From: Hygrophila difformis
Taxonomy: Eukaryota; Streptophyta; Magnoliopsida; Lamiales; Acanthaceae
Length of the DNA stretch: 64,000 bases
Direction of reading: 5' to 3'
Assembly: GCA_030278955.1 (NCBI GenBank)
Contig: JAOANR010000002.1
Span: 1 to 64,000, forward strand
In this document: positions 11,001 through 22,446 of the stretch, one piece after another
How the letters are laid out: the number at the start of each line of letters is the position of its first letter
Numbering within the stretch: position 1 is the stretch's first letter
Translations under genes and position numbers: made by a program
Notes under the pieces: generated by a model
Database searches by the model: none
Told to the model about the DNA's origin: nothing
What the model saw: only the letters and a program-made list of their open reading frames with translations

Positions 11001-12733
11001 ATTCATACCCCCTACGCATCAAGTTACTTAGTTTGATGGCATTAACGATTTTGTTGCTCCTCTTAGGGGGCTGAGAGTAAAAGATAACTCTCTTTCCCCT
11101 ACTTTTCGACAGGGTGATCTTTTGTTTCTGGCATTCGATCACCGCTTTATACTGGGATAACCAGTCCATCCCCAGTATAATGTCAAAGTCCCTTAAGTTA
11201 AATTCTACTAAGTTTGCGAAGAATTCTAAGTTCTTGATCACTATAGGAATTCCGCTATATCGTTTAGAGCAAGCTACTACTTCTCCTGAAGGCAATTGAA
11301 TTCCTAAGCTAATTATCTCGCACTTAGGTAGATCTAACTCGGGCACTATTCTTGATGCTATGATTGATCAACTAGCTCCATAATAAAATAAAACTCTAAG
11401 GGGTGTATTCAAGACATGAAATGTACCTGCCATCACTTCTCCTTGTGCAGGCACATCCGCTTGGTTAACCACGTTAAGCCTCCCCATAGGGCGTCCTGGA
11501 TTGCCCTGCTGATTCGGATTCGGCTGTTGGTTTGGCTGCTGATTTTGGTTCTGTGTGGTGGAGGACGTTGGTTCTGATTCTGGTTCGGCGGTCTAAACTG
11601 ATTTTGAGGGGGTCTATACCCCTAGTTGTTTTCGTTCCGCCCGTTTTGGTTCTGAGGCTGTTCTGGCCCCGTAACCAAATCTTCCCTCTTCGCTATGTTC
11701 TCCATCCTCGTTCGGCACTCCCGACGCATGTGGCCCATTCGACCACAGCGAACGCAGGCGCCCTGCTGAGGGCATCCCCTCGCCAGATGGTGTCGTCCAC
11801 ATCTCGGGCAGGGTGGTACCGGACCGTCCTGGTTAAATCTTCTTCCATTATTCGATTGTTGTGGCCTATTCGGCCCTCCTCGCTGCTCATTCCTTCCCGT
11901 ATTGTTTTGCCTCTCGCGTCCCGGTTCCTCTTGTCTTGGGGACCACGACTGGACTCCCCACTCACTCTCCTTTTCAGTTGTTGTACTCGCGCCACTGCCA
12001 CAGCGCGGTCGTACACGGCTTGCAGGTCGGGGTAGTGCACCCCTGCGATCACCTCGCGAACTACCAGGTTCAGTCCCATTTCGAATTTTTGAGCTTTCTC
12101 CGCATCCGTGGGTACTAGTCTTGTGCGAACCTCACCAGCTCCTTGAACCGATTATAGTATTCTTGTACTGTCTGGCTTCCTTGTTTCAGCGACAGAAATT
12201 CTTTGTACATCGCTGCTTTGGTACTCAGGGGATAGAATCTATCCCTGAGCAGCTCCATCATTTCCGCCCAAGAATAGGGCTCATAGTATTCAGTCAGTTT
12301 TGCTTGGGTGGCTTTCCACCAGTCGTCTGCTTCGCCTCCCAAGTAGTACGAGGTGACGTGCACTCTCTCTCCTTCCGGACACTTGACCGCGCCCAGCAGC
12401 TTGTCAAAGGTCCGGATCCATTCCTCCAGTTTTGCTGGATCCTCCTCACCAGCGTAGTGGGGTGGCTGGTAGGGATTCACCATCGCCAGATAATTGGGGC
12501 GAGCTTGGGGCGGAGGTAGCGCCGCAGCTTGACCCTGATTGCCTTGCGTGTTCCCTAGCGCAATCAAGACCCTCTATTGTCCGAAGACGATCGCCCACAT
12601 TGTTCGGTGCGGGGGCGTCCGGCGCACCTTGGGGTTGTGCTCCTACAGGTTGAGCAGGTTCTGTGACATTTGGTGGCACTTCAGTAGTAGTTTGGGGAGC
12701 AGGTTGGGTTCTTGGTCTACCTCTTGGTGCCAT
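8027..12733 (-). pseudogene. Degenerate gag-pol of element A
   Basis: Start ATG at 12733 ([10 protein letters not shown], as in B and D). Pieces in order: gag N-terminus to about 12566; frameshift; gag core with [11 protein letters not shown] (12115-12567); 1-nt shift near 12115; zinc-knuckle region (11693-12079); decayed Q/N-rich spacer; protease-to-RT segment with [12 protein letters not shown] (10708-11346), whose N-terminal DSGAS active-site region at about 11370 is interrupted by stops; RT with [11 protein letters not shown] and RNase H with NDASKEGLG (9513-10655); integrase zinc finger (9167-9544); DDE core with [15 protein letters not shown] and TDGQTERT (8671-9222); C-terminal part and chromodomain ending TVMGT (8027-8275). 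A family Asp-Ser position in RNase H reads YND rather than YSD. At least six disruptions make it non-functional. It would have encoded the virus-like particle proteins and the replication and integration enzymes of a Tekay-lineage chromovirus. Confidence 0.9.
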
Positions 12734-13069
12734 TCTGTTACAAACGGTGTAAATTAGGACACGAGAACGTAATATATTGCCTAGACAAGTTACTATAATT
12801 GTGTTTGTATTTTCACACATAGCGCTCGATTGGGCTTAAAAGTGACGCAAGATTTTGTTTTATTTTGTTTAAATTTTTTTCAGGGTTGGGGTTCGGGGTT
12901 TAGGATTTAGGGTTCGATCCCCTTTTTTCGATTAAATATATATATAAAAATAAATCTTGCATTTTATTTCTTTTAAAAGAAGTTTTTAATACAAGTGAGA
13001 GGATGTATAAAAATAACAATGCTTTCTTAGCAAAAATAGTATCTACTAAAAATAGAATTCCTATCGTCT
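12734..13069 (-). other. Leader between ORF0 and gag of A
   Basis: About 336 nt without a gene. It contains a degenerate telomere-like tract at 12881-12920 (sense strand with CCCTAAATCC and CCTAAACC), in the same position as a cleaner (CCCTAAA)n tract in B at 23021-23071. A short open frame extends gag upstream to 12820 but the ATG at 12733 matches the start in B and D. Confidence 0.6.
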
Positions 13070-13396
13070 CTAGGAATCCTCCGACAGGGTAGCGGGATCC
13101 TCCTCCGGGTCTTCCTCCTCCGAGTTTGGCGGCAGTAGGTCGTCAAAGATGTTGTTCAAGTCCTCTCCGTGAGCATCGACGTGTTCCTTCAATATTAGGT
13201 TTTGTGTAGTGAAGGTTTGGACTTGGTGTTCGAGTTGGTTTATGCGGTGGTGGTCCGTCTCTCTTAAGTTGCCCATGTGGTGCAGATTTGCCTCCAATTG
13301 AGCTATACGATGTTTTATTTGTTCTATGGTTTGTTGGGAGTCGAAGTGAGCGTTCATCATTTTGATCATCAAGTTCATCATATCTTGACTAGCCAT
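13070..13396 (-). CDS. ORF0 of element A: small coiled-coil, acid-tailed protein
   Basis: Intact 108-residue ORF lying between the primer-binding site and gag, in the same strand as the element. It starts MASQDMMNLM and is rich in Q, L, I and E with heptad-like spacing (IEQIKHRIAQLEANLHHM, then INQLEHQVQTF), suggesting a coiled coil over about residues 20-75; it ends in an acidic tail (SEEEDPEEDP). A closely related 116-residue ORF is at the same place in D (53684-54034), and more distant ones in B (22447-22671) and G (18531-18977). It remains open although gag-pol of A is broken, which could reflect its short length. I do not recognise a named family. A role as an accessory protein is inference. 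Confidence 0.6.
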   Translation of the reverse strand: MASQDMMNLMIKMMNAHFDSQQTIEQIKHRIAQLEANLHHMGNLRETDHHRINQLEHQVQTFTTQNLILKEHVDAHGEDLNNIFDDLLPPNSEEEDPEEDPATLSEDS

Positions 13397-13828
13397 CTAG
13401 CGCAAGGAAAAGATCTAAGTTAGAACGTATCACGCTTCTAAGTTCTCTAAGTTTAGGCAACGAAGTATGCACATGCAAATGATGATTTCCCCAAAAATAA
13501 TTCATGCACTATGCATATATATATTCTTTTCGAATTTCCATGGGTTTTAAAAGTAAAAATTCATTCCATGGAATTAATGCTTAAAAATTTAAAATAATAG
13601 TTAAAATCCTTGGACCTCTATATTGGGTCAAAAATAATTATCATTTGGGCTCAAAAATAATTTGGGCTAGGAAATTTTAAAAATAAAAAAAATAATTTGG
13701 GCTTCTATAATTATGACAATAATGATTTAAAAATAATCATTGTTTAAAATAATAATTTAAAAATAATAATCTAATAGTTTAAAAATAATAATACTAATTT
13801 GAAACTAAGTCGGGCTCTGATACCAACT
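13397..13828 (-). promoter_or_regulatory. 5' leader and primer-binding site of A
   Basis: The reverse complement of 13811-13825 reads TGGTATCAGAGCCCG, three bases (AGT) inside the 5' LTR. This pairs with the 3' end of plant initiator-Met tRNA, the usual minus-strand primer of Tekay elements. The rest of the leader is AT-rich and has no ORF. Confidence 0.9.
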
Positions 13829-14179
13829 TGTAACACCCCGGTTTTTGGTCACCCAGGTCGGGATATCACCGCCACACCTCCCTAGCAAGACACGGTTTCT
13901 CCGAACTTACTAAAGAGATGCAAGGCTAGGTATTGCAGTATTTAAAATATTTAAAACAATTAAAAACAGCCCATACAATATAAATTCAAAAATAATATTA
14001 TAATGCAGTGGAAAAATAATATCTAATATAAGTATCGCAGCGGAAAATGTAAATAGGGCCAACATGGCCAAAACACGGGTTAAACAGGCCCGTTCATACT
14101 ATAGTCTAATGCAAAATTTAAAAATAAAGTGTTCCCAAAAATCCCATGCATGTACGTGCTCAAGTATAATCCACATGCT

Positions 14180-15671
14180 CTGTAGGAAAAAGAAAGAAAT
14201 GGTTTTGGGTCAGCACAACTTGCTGAGTAAGTTAACTCATACATGATCGTGGGGTTTCAAAGCCATTAATTAATATAAAAGCATGATAATAACTCATAAA
14301 TAATTTACTTTAATTAACTAAATAATTTGCATAATTAATTCATGAATTCTAACTAATAATACATTTAGCATAATTTAAATAAAAGCCATAATTAATTTAA
14401 ATAAAGCATTAAATAATTTAAATGGACAATAAATGAACATTTTAACTATCCCCATTACACCCAAGATTTAGTATTTCAAGTATTTCACGATTGCATCGCA
14501 ATCTCATCAAGTTTAGTCGATAGCCCGGCGGCCGCAGCCTTATCCGCCATATCCAGTACCATTCCGGAGCTTCAAGAAACCCAATTGGATATTCTCGAGA
14601 GTGTAGGCCCTATATCTCATGTCGTTTTGGCAATTTATCTCAAATTTCGCGAGGAGTCAGCATCGTCCATAAAGGCACGAAGTGAATAGTTAGGGGGGCA
14701 CCCTGGAGCACTCACCCCCTAATGTTAATTGATCAAGTTTGTAAGGGGATTTTCCAAAGATTCTAATTTCCTGTATTCCATTTCAAAAGAGATTTCTACT
14801 TGTTTAAACCTTAAAGGCCAATTTCACCGTTTCAACAAGATTTTCAAAATTTGACTTCGACAAAATACTGTTTACTCCAAAATTAATTAAAAATCTGTTT
14901 TAAGTCTCAAAATTCTGAAATTTTACCAGTGAGTCGAAAACATAGAGACGAACAAGTTTCGTGTTTTAGCTTTTTCGATCCGAGTTATGGAAATAAGTCG
15001 AAAATGTAGATTTTCATCGGTTTATTAATCTGTCCGAAATTTCACACAGCAGTTTCATGATTTCGAGACCTACCATAGCAAACGAACTCCAAACTTGATG
15101 AAATTTTACAGGAAGATACTTAAGTCATAGATCTACAAGTTTCATGTTCAACAAAGGTCCTAATTCAGCCTAGATCCATTGTCAAAAACGCTTACAAGTT
15201 CGGACTAAAGTTCTGTCAAGATTTCAAGATCTAAATTTAGAACAGTTCAGTTTGGGACGATTTCGGATATCAAAACTTAATGAAAAATTACGAAACATTT
15301 ACACAACCTAGATTAATATCTTAGGAATGTTTTTTGTGTTTTAAGTTTTCTCGTTTGATCAGTTTTAAGGGTTCTAAGAATTCGTGCAAAAACGCTGCGC
15401 TGTAGAGTTTTTCGTGTTGACATATTTTAAGTTCTTGATTAAATATTCAGATTAGATGATTTTAATTCGCCCAAAACCATGGTAAGGTTAGCTTACAGAT
15501 TTATGGACGTTCCGGCTCGTCGATTCGAAGGCGTGGCTTCCAGTCCACCGTTTATCTCCTTGATTCGTCGGGTTCTTCGTTCTAGATCCGGATCGGGGTT
15601 TAGAATAGAAAAAGATCAAATTAGGATTCGTTTTCGAATCAAGAATGGAAAAAGAAGAGACCAGAACTTAC
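14180..15671 (-). other. Predicted LTR intron of A
   Basis: Sense strand: donor GTTGTG|GTAAGTTC at 15672/15671, about 110-140 nt downstream of the TATA box; acceptor TTTCTTTTTCCTACAG|AGCATG ending at 14180. Length 1,492 nt. The same donor and acceptor context is seen in the other LTR of A (7051 to 5558) and, with different surrounding sequence, in B and D. Splicing itself is inferred, not shown. Confidence 0.6.
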
Positions 15672-15813
15672 CACAACGATAGAAGCCTATAGATTTTCGT
15701 CCAAGTCAGTCCCTTCTCTTGGTTTCGTGCCTCCGACGACTCCGGGATTAGGGTTTGATATGTAGAGAGATTTTCGTAGGGTTTGAAAAGTGTTCGGGAT
15801 CGATTAAGATGGT

Positions 15814-15821
15814 TATTTATA
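15814..15821 (-). promoter_or_regulatory. TATA box in 5' LTR of A
   Basis: TATAAATA on the minus strand, followed downstream by a short leader containing AAACCCTAATCCC and then the predicted splice donor at 15671. The same box lies at 7194-7201 in the 3' LTR. Confidence 0.7.
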
Positions 15822-16325
15822 GATGTGCAAGACCTAGGGGACGTCCAAGGTCTGCCCTAGTGAGTCTTGAGCCGCAAGGTGAGTAACCGAAGTCGAAAAA
15901 TCTGGATTCGGGCGAGAGAATCTCGCATTGTTCGTTTCTGTCCAACGGCGAGGGGTTGGCACGCCGTTTGGGGAAACCCCGCGCGGTCTCCGCCTGGACT
16001 TCGGTCCGGGCGGGTCGTGCGATCCGTCGAGCATTTCCTCCTCTCTTTCGGACTTCTATCCCTCTATGTTCTCGGATTTCGATTTATGGGCTATTGTCGG
16101 ACTCCAATTTCCTATCTAAAATTTTACTCGGGTCTAGATTCAATATTGGCCTTGAATTCTCGGGTCCATTAGTGTCGGGTTCCCGTGTAACGATTTATTT
16201 AACTTAATTTAATTCCTTTTTAATTAAATCTCTTTAATTCCTTTTTAAATTAAATTTCATTTTTCATTTCCTTGTGATTCCTTATCTATTTATTATGTTT
16301 ATTTATTTATTGCGTTTATTTATTA

Positions 16326-16585
16326 CTCCCTCCGTCCCATTTAACTTGTCTTGTTTCACTTTTGCACACAATCCAATGCACATTTTCAACTGTTAATATC
16401 TCAAAACATGTTCAATGAAAAATTATGCAAAATATATATTTTAAAACTACATGATCATACGATTCTAACAAGACCCAACTTGACTATTTTTCTCTAAATA
16501 TATACTTGAAATAAAGTCGAGTCAAAGCTGAACAATGAACAGTGTAAAAAAGTCAAACAGGACAAGTGTGGTGGGACGGAGGGAG
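16326..16585. mobile_element. Stowaway-like MITE within the LTR of A
   Basis: 260 bp with inverted ends CTCCCTCCGTCCC and GGGACGGAGGGAG, flanked by TA (16324-16325, 16586-16587). The paired LTR of A (around 7700-7730) has the uninterrupted TTATTTATTATTTATT array, giving an empty-site control. The inserted copy therefore postdates A. Confidence 0.93.
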
Positions 16586-16647
16586 TATTTATTTATTTAT
16601 TTTATTTATTTTTTTTATGTTGTAAAATTATCTGGTATTACAAAACT

Positions 16648-18530
16648 ATCTTATTTAATTATTCCTCAGTTACCCATATTATATAACGTTTTAAAAGGGT
16701 GTCCGTGATAAGCCTAGGACAAAAATCCATTGAAATGCTATTTTATTATGGGGCTTCCAATGACTCACTTAAATTGATAGGTTTCTTTTGGGTCCGTCCT
16801 CAATAAATCCCACTTTTCTTGTAAAGTGTTGCTCTTTGAAAATTTATTTATTTGTATCCAAAATACTTGGTCAGTCTCGTTTGATATTCGTCCAATAATT
16901 ATTCATTATGCCTGGAGCATTCTTAAACTTAAAATATTATGGGGTGTTCCTCGGTTCAGTGTAGGATAGATAAATTTTAATCCTTAGGATGTCCAACTCA
17001 ACTTATCCTTAACCGTAAGTGTTAAACATTGGTAATCTTTAATTGCACTCATGGGAATTTTCTAATTATTTCTAAATTCCCATCACTTTGAACTTCCAAA
17101 TATCTACTAAGTATCCCTTATGGATATGATGAAGGATTTGTCCAATTTACATAGGGTGTCATCGTAGCAAGGAAAATGCTTGATTATATAGTAAGGTTTA
17201 GGTTAGGCCTGATTTAAACAAATAATAATATCATTGTCCAATCAATGATCATCTACTAAATTTGGTAAGCAAGCATTTTACTGTGTGTATTAATTTACTT
17301 ACTCAAGATAAATTTCATCCTAGATGTTTCCATGATTTTGCATAGGCATGGGTAGGAAATCTGACCATTCGGTTATAGGTCAATGAATCTTTTCGGAAGA
17401 AGAATTATTAATCATTTATCGGAGATTAAAATGAAGCTTAAAATGCTTCATAGCAAAAGGGAAATACCTTGGTCATACATACACACATCACTAGGTTCAA
17501 ATATTTAGCCTATGATATAGTAAGTATCCATCTTACTATGCCTCATTTGTAGGTATTTTATTTACAAATAGTATAATTTTAATGACAGGGTTTTACGCTT
17601 TCCTTGCTCGATGGGGTATCACCTAGATAAAGAAATAATGACACTTCCCAACTAAGGATCATCTCCCATAATTATGAAATTTTAAATTCATTGGGAGTAC
17701 TAATATCCTGTCCTCAATTATGAACTCTGTCCTTGACAATCCATAGTTTTAATAAAAACAAAACAGGAAGAAAATTAAATCATCGGAATATAGGATCTTG
17801 TATCCTTTTAAAGGAAGTTTTATTTAAACAACATTTTTGGCAATCCTATCAAGACAGATACGAATTAATTCCAACTATTCAATAAAGCAATAACAAGGAT
17901 TAGGTTCCAAGTCCTTGAAGCGAAAGGATTATCATGAACGTCTTAAGTTATCCTTTAAGCGCCTTTTAAGGCCAATTGATTCCTCAAGAATATTCATGGT
18001 AAATATTTAACTTTCTTTGCCAATTTGGCATGTGAATGTAAGGGAAATTTGTAACTGTTTTATAAAACTTGTTGTGAGTTTAAAATCCTTTGGTGCTCTT
18101 TCATAATACACGCGTCTTATATTTAAGACGATATAATATTTAGGAAATTCTTATCCCTAATCATCCGCATGATCATCGTGTTAACATATAATTCGTACTC
18201 TTATAAGTGTATGGCATAACCTTATGTTGACTAAGGCCGGCCATAAAACAATTTGTGATACGGCAAATTCTTAAATAGATCGAGGAATGGTCAAAACCAT
18301 TTCAATACCATGTTACCACTTGGTAGGTACAACTTTGGGGTAAACATCACCTTACCAATGATAAAAATAAAACTAAGTGCAAATATAGGTACCTGAACTA
18401 TAGGCATCCTACATAATAGGGCCTAAATAAAGCAACTAGGTTCTGGCAACAAGATACTAAGGGAAAGCAGATAAAGGCAGTCGTAGGATCCTACTCAGCT
18501 AGTCGAGGGAAGACAACCAAGTCCCTTGTC
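16648..18530 (-). pseudogene. Old element G: decayed pol and gag region
   Basis: Reverse complement similarity to Tekay integrase is clear around 16700-16810: the words for GLPR, KSIEML and the INPKGL segment can be followed base by base against A at 9060-9160. A shorter match to RT (CTGGAGCATTCTTAAAC, near 16912) follows. The rest is too decayed to align by eye; no open frame survives. It continues the sequence broken by A at 5206. Confidence 0.6.
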
Positions 18531-18977
18531 CTATTCGTCGGACTCCACTGGGTCTGACCCCTCTTGCGCGGGCTCCCTGGCCCCAATTGCACTGGTGGAT
18601 CCGGGTGCATTCCTCATAGAGGAGTACTTGTAGATTCGGTCTAGTATATCCGCGCGCACCCACCCACGGGGTCCCCACTTGGTCCGGAAGTAGTGAAGCT
18701 TCTCAAAGAGTGATGCGGCCTGCGCTTCCAGTTCTACAACTCTCTGTCACTGTCTCGCAATCTCCTTATCCTGTCACTGAGCGACATCCTTGTGGAAGTC
18801 CTGCGTCTGCACTCACAGATAAAGCTCGGCCTCAGCTTGAGCTTCCACTTCTCTCAGTCTTGCCCTCAGATGGGCTTTCTCCGCCACATGGCCACGGACT
18901 TCGTGTTGGAGCCTGGTCATGTCCCTGCTCAACTGGGTCACTGAGTTATTGAGTGCTGAAAACGCCGGGTTCGACAT
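18531..18977 (-). pseudogene. ORF0 relic of element G, three in-frame TGA stops
   Basis: A 149-codon frame from ATG at 18977 to TAG at 18531 stays in register through three TGA codons. N-terminal half: LNNSVTQLSRDMTRLQHEV then LRARLREVEAQAEAELYL, a coiled-coil pattern; C-terminal part: VELEAQAASLFEKLHYF, then an acidic end (EGSDPVESDE). This is the layout of ORF0 in A, B and D. All three stops are one C-to-T change away from CGA (Arg). It is longer than its relatives (108-116 aa). The preserved frame despite wide decay elsewhere in G is notable but may be chance plus short length. Confidence 0.55.
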
Positions 18978-19240
18978 CTGGAAAAAATCCTTATCAGAAT
19001 AACTTATATAAACTAAAATTATGCTCTTGTCTATATGCATACTAGATAATCAAGCTGTGCGATGCATAGCATATTTATTTTGAACAATTGTCCATGGAAA
19101 AAGAAGAAATAATTGTAGCTGAATGGCTTTGTTAAGAGAAGAAAAGGGCATGAAGATCTGTTACAAGGGCTAGTAATTAACACATGAAAGATATTATTAT
19201 ATCATGTAAATCTTGACATAAATCGAAAGGGATAAGAAAT
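18978..19240. other. No gene; leader of G or flank
   Basis: AT-rich, presumably the leader upstream of the G ORF0. No initiator-Met primer site or LTR start is visible before element C begins at 19241, and none after C at 31852, so the 5' end of G is lost or beyond recognition. Confidence 0.4.
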
Positions 19241-19549
19241 TGTTAACGCTGAAATTTTTGGAGGAGCAGAACCTCTCTTTTATTGATGAATGTGAAGGAA
19301 GATTAGCGAAAACAAGAATTGAAAGAAAGTTGTAAATAATGAAAGTGCAGAAAGCGTTAAATAAACTGCAGAAAGTAAAAATATAAAATGCGGCCTCTTT
19401 GAGGGTTGATTGGAGGTGCTTTGATATGGCTGTCTAAGGTCTTATTTATAGACCTGCGCAAACCTTAATAGCGGCTCATGGGCTGGGTCGATTTAAATGT
19501 GGACTTTGCTAATTCATATGGGCTGGGCTGATTTTTTCTTGGACTAACA
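19241..19549 (-). repeat. 3' LTR of element C
   Basis: 309 bp, sense ends TGTTAGTCC..GTTAACA. Contains TATAAATAAGACC on the sense strand (reverse complement near 19438-19450). It lacks about 17 bp present in the other LTR (after GGAAGATTA), otherwise nearly the same. Confidence 0.9.
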
Positions 19550-19561
19550 GATGCCCCCCTT
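19550..19561 (-). promoter_or_regulatory. Polypurine tract of C
   Basis: Sense strand AAGGGGGGCATC directly before the 3' LTR, the expected plus-strand priming tract. Confidence 0.75.
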
Positions 19562-19628
19562 GCGCAATTTGTCGATTAGGCTTAAGACAAATATGTGCGT
19601 TCTAAATGAGACTGACTTGTCTAGATTT

Positions 19629-19953
19629 TTATAGAAGCAGAGTACTCTTTTTTCTTTTTTTCTTTTTAAATCTCAACCACCCTCTCTGTCTGGCCGCCTT
19701 CGCCATCCGTCTGCTCGGAAGCATAGTGAACTCGGACATTTTGAACCCTCTCGGATAAGGTTGCATCGTGTCAACCCAGTCGAGACAGGGCTTTCTGTAA
19801 GTAGGCCGCTCCATCGACCTCAACTGTATCCCGGAATGTTGTTGCATCACATCCGCTAGCAGTATGGGTGACACCGATGGTACCAGCATAGGAGGCATAA
19901 CAGACATAGACAGAATGGTAGTTGCTATTGCCACTCCTTGTGGCTGTGGCAAC
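19629..19953 (-). pseudogene. Element C gag-like ORF, C-terminal part
   Basis: 107 codons continuing the frame of 30828-31473 if B and one GCAAC copy are removed: the codons for Gln-Leu-Pro-Gln-Pro-Gln bridge the insertion. The segment is rich in Met, Pro and Ser, then contains YRKPCLDWVDTMQPYPRG and FTMLPSRRMAKAARQRGW, ending with a very basic RFKKKKRKK tail, possibly for nucleic-acid binding. No zinc knuckle is visible. Stop at 19629. Broken only by B. Confidence 0.6.
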
Positions 19954-20621
19954 TGTAATACCCGTAAATTTTAGAATATAAAAATAGGAATTAATCCAAT
20001 AGGAGAGAAGGTTTTGTTTCCGAGAACCCGTAGACGCGGAAATGCACGGAAGTCAAAGGACGACGAATTAGAACCCGACGGACCAAAACCGACGGTCTTA
20101 GGATTTCAAGCATAAAATCGAATTGAGACGGAATAAATTTATGATGAGAAGCATAGTCCAAAAATGACCCGGAAAATCGAGCGCGAAAACGGGGAAGGAT
20201 AGAAGTCCGAAAGAGAGGAGAAAAAGACCCGACGGATCGGATCGCACGGACCCGCCCGGACCGCAGTCCAGGCGAGTCCCGCGCGCTGGCCGGGCGGGGT
20301 TTGGCCAAAAGGCGCGCCAACCCCGCGTAGCCCTACAGGTTTTGGCAACTTGCGCGTTTTCGGCGATTTCTTACCATAATTCGACCTCCCGACTTTGGAA
20401 AGCAGATTTTGGTCGAAGGGGGAAGCTTTTAGGCGACCTAGGGCTGCCTCCCCACCCTCTCATCAGTCACCAAACTCCCCATTCACTCTCAAACTCTCCC
20501 AAACTCTCTCCAAAGCCAAAACACTTTCCGACGACTTCCCGACGACTTTCCGATCACTTCCCGGCGACGAAAACCGACGAAGGAGGCGTAGAATACAAGA
20601 TCCCTAGTGTTCTAATCTGTG

Positions 20622-22124
20622 GTAAGTCATTCATAGATTTCTATTTAAGTTTTTGAACCCGAAAACCCGATCTAACATTGGATTTCTTCGTCCGATTCGA
20701 AATCGTGGCCAAAGTCGGAAGCTTGACGTTGAGGAGATCCGTTCGTAGGATTTTGGACGAGCCAGCGACCTTAGGACGACCCAAAACTCCCTATCACTAT
20801 AAGTTGAGCCTTCCATATCAATACGGGTGATTTCGGGGCATCCGGTATAGTCGTAATGTAACGAAACGTAAAAATCAAAATTGAAAAACCCCAACTTGCG
20901 CAGTTTCTGAAATCGGCCTAAAACTCATATTTCGAGGATTCAATCCGAGAAAATCAAAACTAGACTTTTAATCCTAACACATAAATCTAGGTTGTGTAAA
21001 AATTTCAAATATTTTCGTTAACGTTTGCTATTTTAAATCGCATCGAAAATAAACTGTTTTGATAAAACGTGTTGAAATCTGCCTATGAACATGTTCGAAC
21101 TTAGTGAGTTTGTTTCTATATTTTGTATTCCGATTTGATCTTTACAATCTAAATGAAAGTTGTAGATAATCATGTCTAGTATATGTGGTTAAAATTTCAG
21201 AATTTTTGGAGTCCATTTGATATGTCAAAAAGCCAATTTTCCGAACTGTGACAAATCTGTTTCGAGACAGATTCCTGTTTGCTTAATAAAATCGATTTTT
21301 GACATATTTCCTCAACTTATTTCGAAAAAGTTAAAACACGAAAGTTGTTTATTAGGATGTTTTGCATAGACTGTGAAGTTTTCAGATTTTTCGGACTTAA
21401 ACCGAATTTTTAAATGTAAAAGGCGCAAACTGTGACGCCAAGATACTTTTAAATCGAAGGATTTTGAAATTTTGAGACGAACGATCAAAGATTTGAAATA
21501 CGATACATCTATACTTTTGAAAAACCCCGATCCATTAAATCTAAACGATACATGAGATACTTGGTGGAGGGTGAGTGCTCTGCAGGGTGCCCCTCTAGCC
21601 TTTCTCTTCGGGCCTATAATGGACGAGAGAATTTGATGAGATATTACGCCAATCGGCGGGAGATACATGGCTTACTCTCTCGGGTTGTCCGTATGGATTT
21701 CTCGAGGCTCCGGAGTGTTACTGGGTATGGCAGATACGGCTGCGGCCGCCGGATCACCGGCTAAACGAGATACTTACGAAACGGCTGCGGCCGCCGGATC
21801 ACCGGCTATACAAAACACTGAGAAATGGTTACGTAACGGGGAAATAAAAGATTTAATATTTTTAAGTATTTATTTATTTTTGCATGTCTTTAAATTATGT
21901 ATTTAAATTATGTCTTTAAATTTCGTATCATGACTAAATTGTTATTGTGGATTAAATGCATGTTCAAGTACACAATTAAAATATTATTTCCTTTAAATTT
22001 TGTGAATGCATGTTAGGAGTGAAATTTTAAATCATCTAAATAAATCCCTTTATTGCTATGTTAGGATCGACTTACTCAGTATTTTATATACTGATAAAAT
22101 TGTTGTTTTCTCTTTTCCTTTCAG
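20622..22124 (+). other. Predicted LTR intron of B
   Basis: Donor TCTGTG|GTAAGTC at 20621/20622; acceptor TTCTCTTTTCCTTTCAG ending at 22124, with a long pyrimidine tract. Length 1,503 nt. Matching positions in the 3' LTR are 28991 and 30493. Inside lie the conserved islands GAGTGCTCTGCAGGGTGCCCC-like (near 21570) and GCGGCCGCCGG (21736-21810, duplicated). Confidence 0.6.
21736..21808 (+). repeat. 45-bp tandem duplication around GCGGCCGCCGG
   Basis: The 28-bp segment ACGGCTGCGGCCGCC plus GGATCACCGGCTA occurs at 21736-21763 and 21781-21808. The same pair is in the 3' LTR of B (30105-30180). A and D have a single copy of the GCGGCCGC block at the equivalent place. Confidence 0.85.
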
Positions 22125-22446
22125 AGTATGAAGATAATGCATGAGCATATGCATTGGGGGATGGAAAAACTTAAACATTGTTTTTATTGCTTTTTCGATA
22201 CTTGCATAACGGGCATGTAAATCCCGAGTTTTGGCCATGTCGGCCCGCTTTACATTTTCCGCTGCGATATATTATTACTACTACTATATGTGTGGATGCC
22301 ACTTATTATTATTTTTAAATAGATTCCGGACTTGTTTTTAAATCTTTTTGCAATACCTACAGCCTTGCATCTCTTTGGCAAGCTCGGGGAATCCGTGTCT
22401 TGCTAGAGAGATGTGGCGGTGACATCCCGGCCTGGGTTATCAAATC

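Larger units (their letters stand above)
5207..16642 (-). mobile_element. Element A: Tekay-like Ty3/gypsy chromovirus
   Basis: Complete LTR retrotransposon of 11.4 kb, minus strand, flanked by AAACT at 5202-5206 and 16643-16647. Both LTRs run TG..CA in the plus-strand sense (3' LTR 5207-7781; 5' LTR 13829-16642). Order in the sense direction: 5' LTR, initiator-Met type primer site, ORF0, gag, protease, RT, RNase H, integrase, chromodomain, stem-loop, polypurine tract, 3' LTR. Gag-pol is broken by several frameshifts and stops, so it is not autonomous. The flanking integrase homology of G continues across the insertion, confirming the borders. Confidence 0.93.
13829..16642 (-). repeat. 5' LTR of element A, with a MITE inside
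   Basis: 2,814 bp including a 260-bp MITE; without it the length is close to the 2,575-bp 3' LTR. Sense direction: TGTAATACC start, AT-rich U3, GC-rich block, TATAAATA at 15821-15814, predicted exon 1, donor at 15671, acceptor at 14180, conserved U5, end GTTACA. This copy would drive the element's transcript. Confidence 0.92.
19954..22445 (+). repeat. 5' LTR of element B, 3' end deleted
   Basis: 2,492 bp; identical in layout to the 3' LTR up to GGTTATCAAAT, after which the 3' LTR has 13 more bases (TCGGGGTGTTACA) and this copy runs into ORF0. Contains a GC-rich block at 20220-20330, a pyrimidine-rich leader at 20440-20530, a splice donor at 20622 and acceptor at 22124. No clear TATA box was seen. 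Confidence 0.92.
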
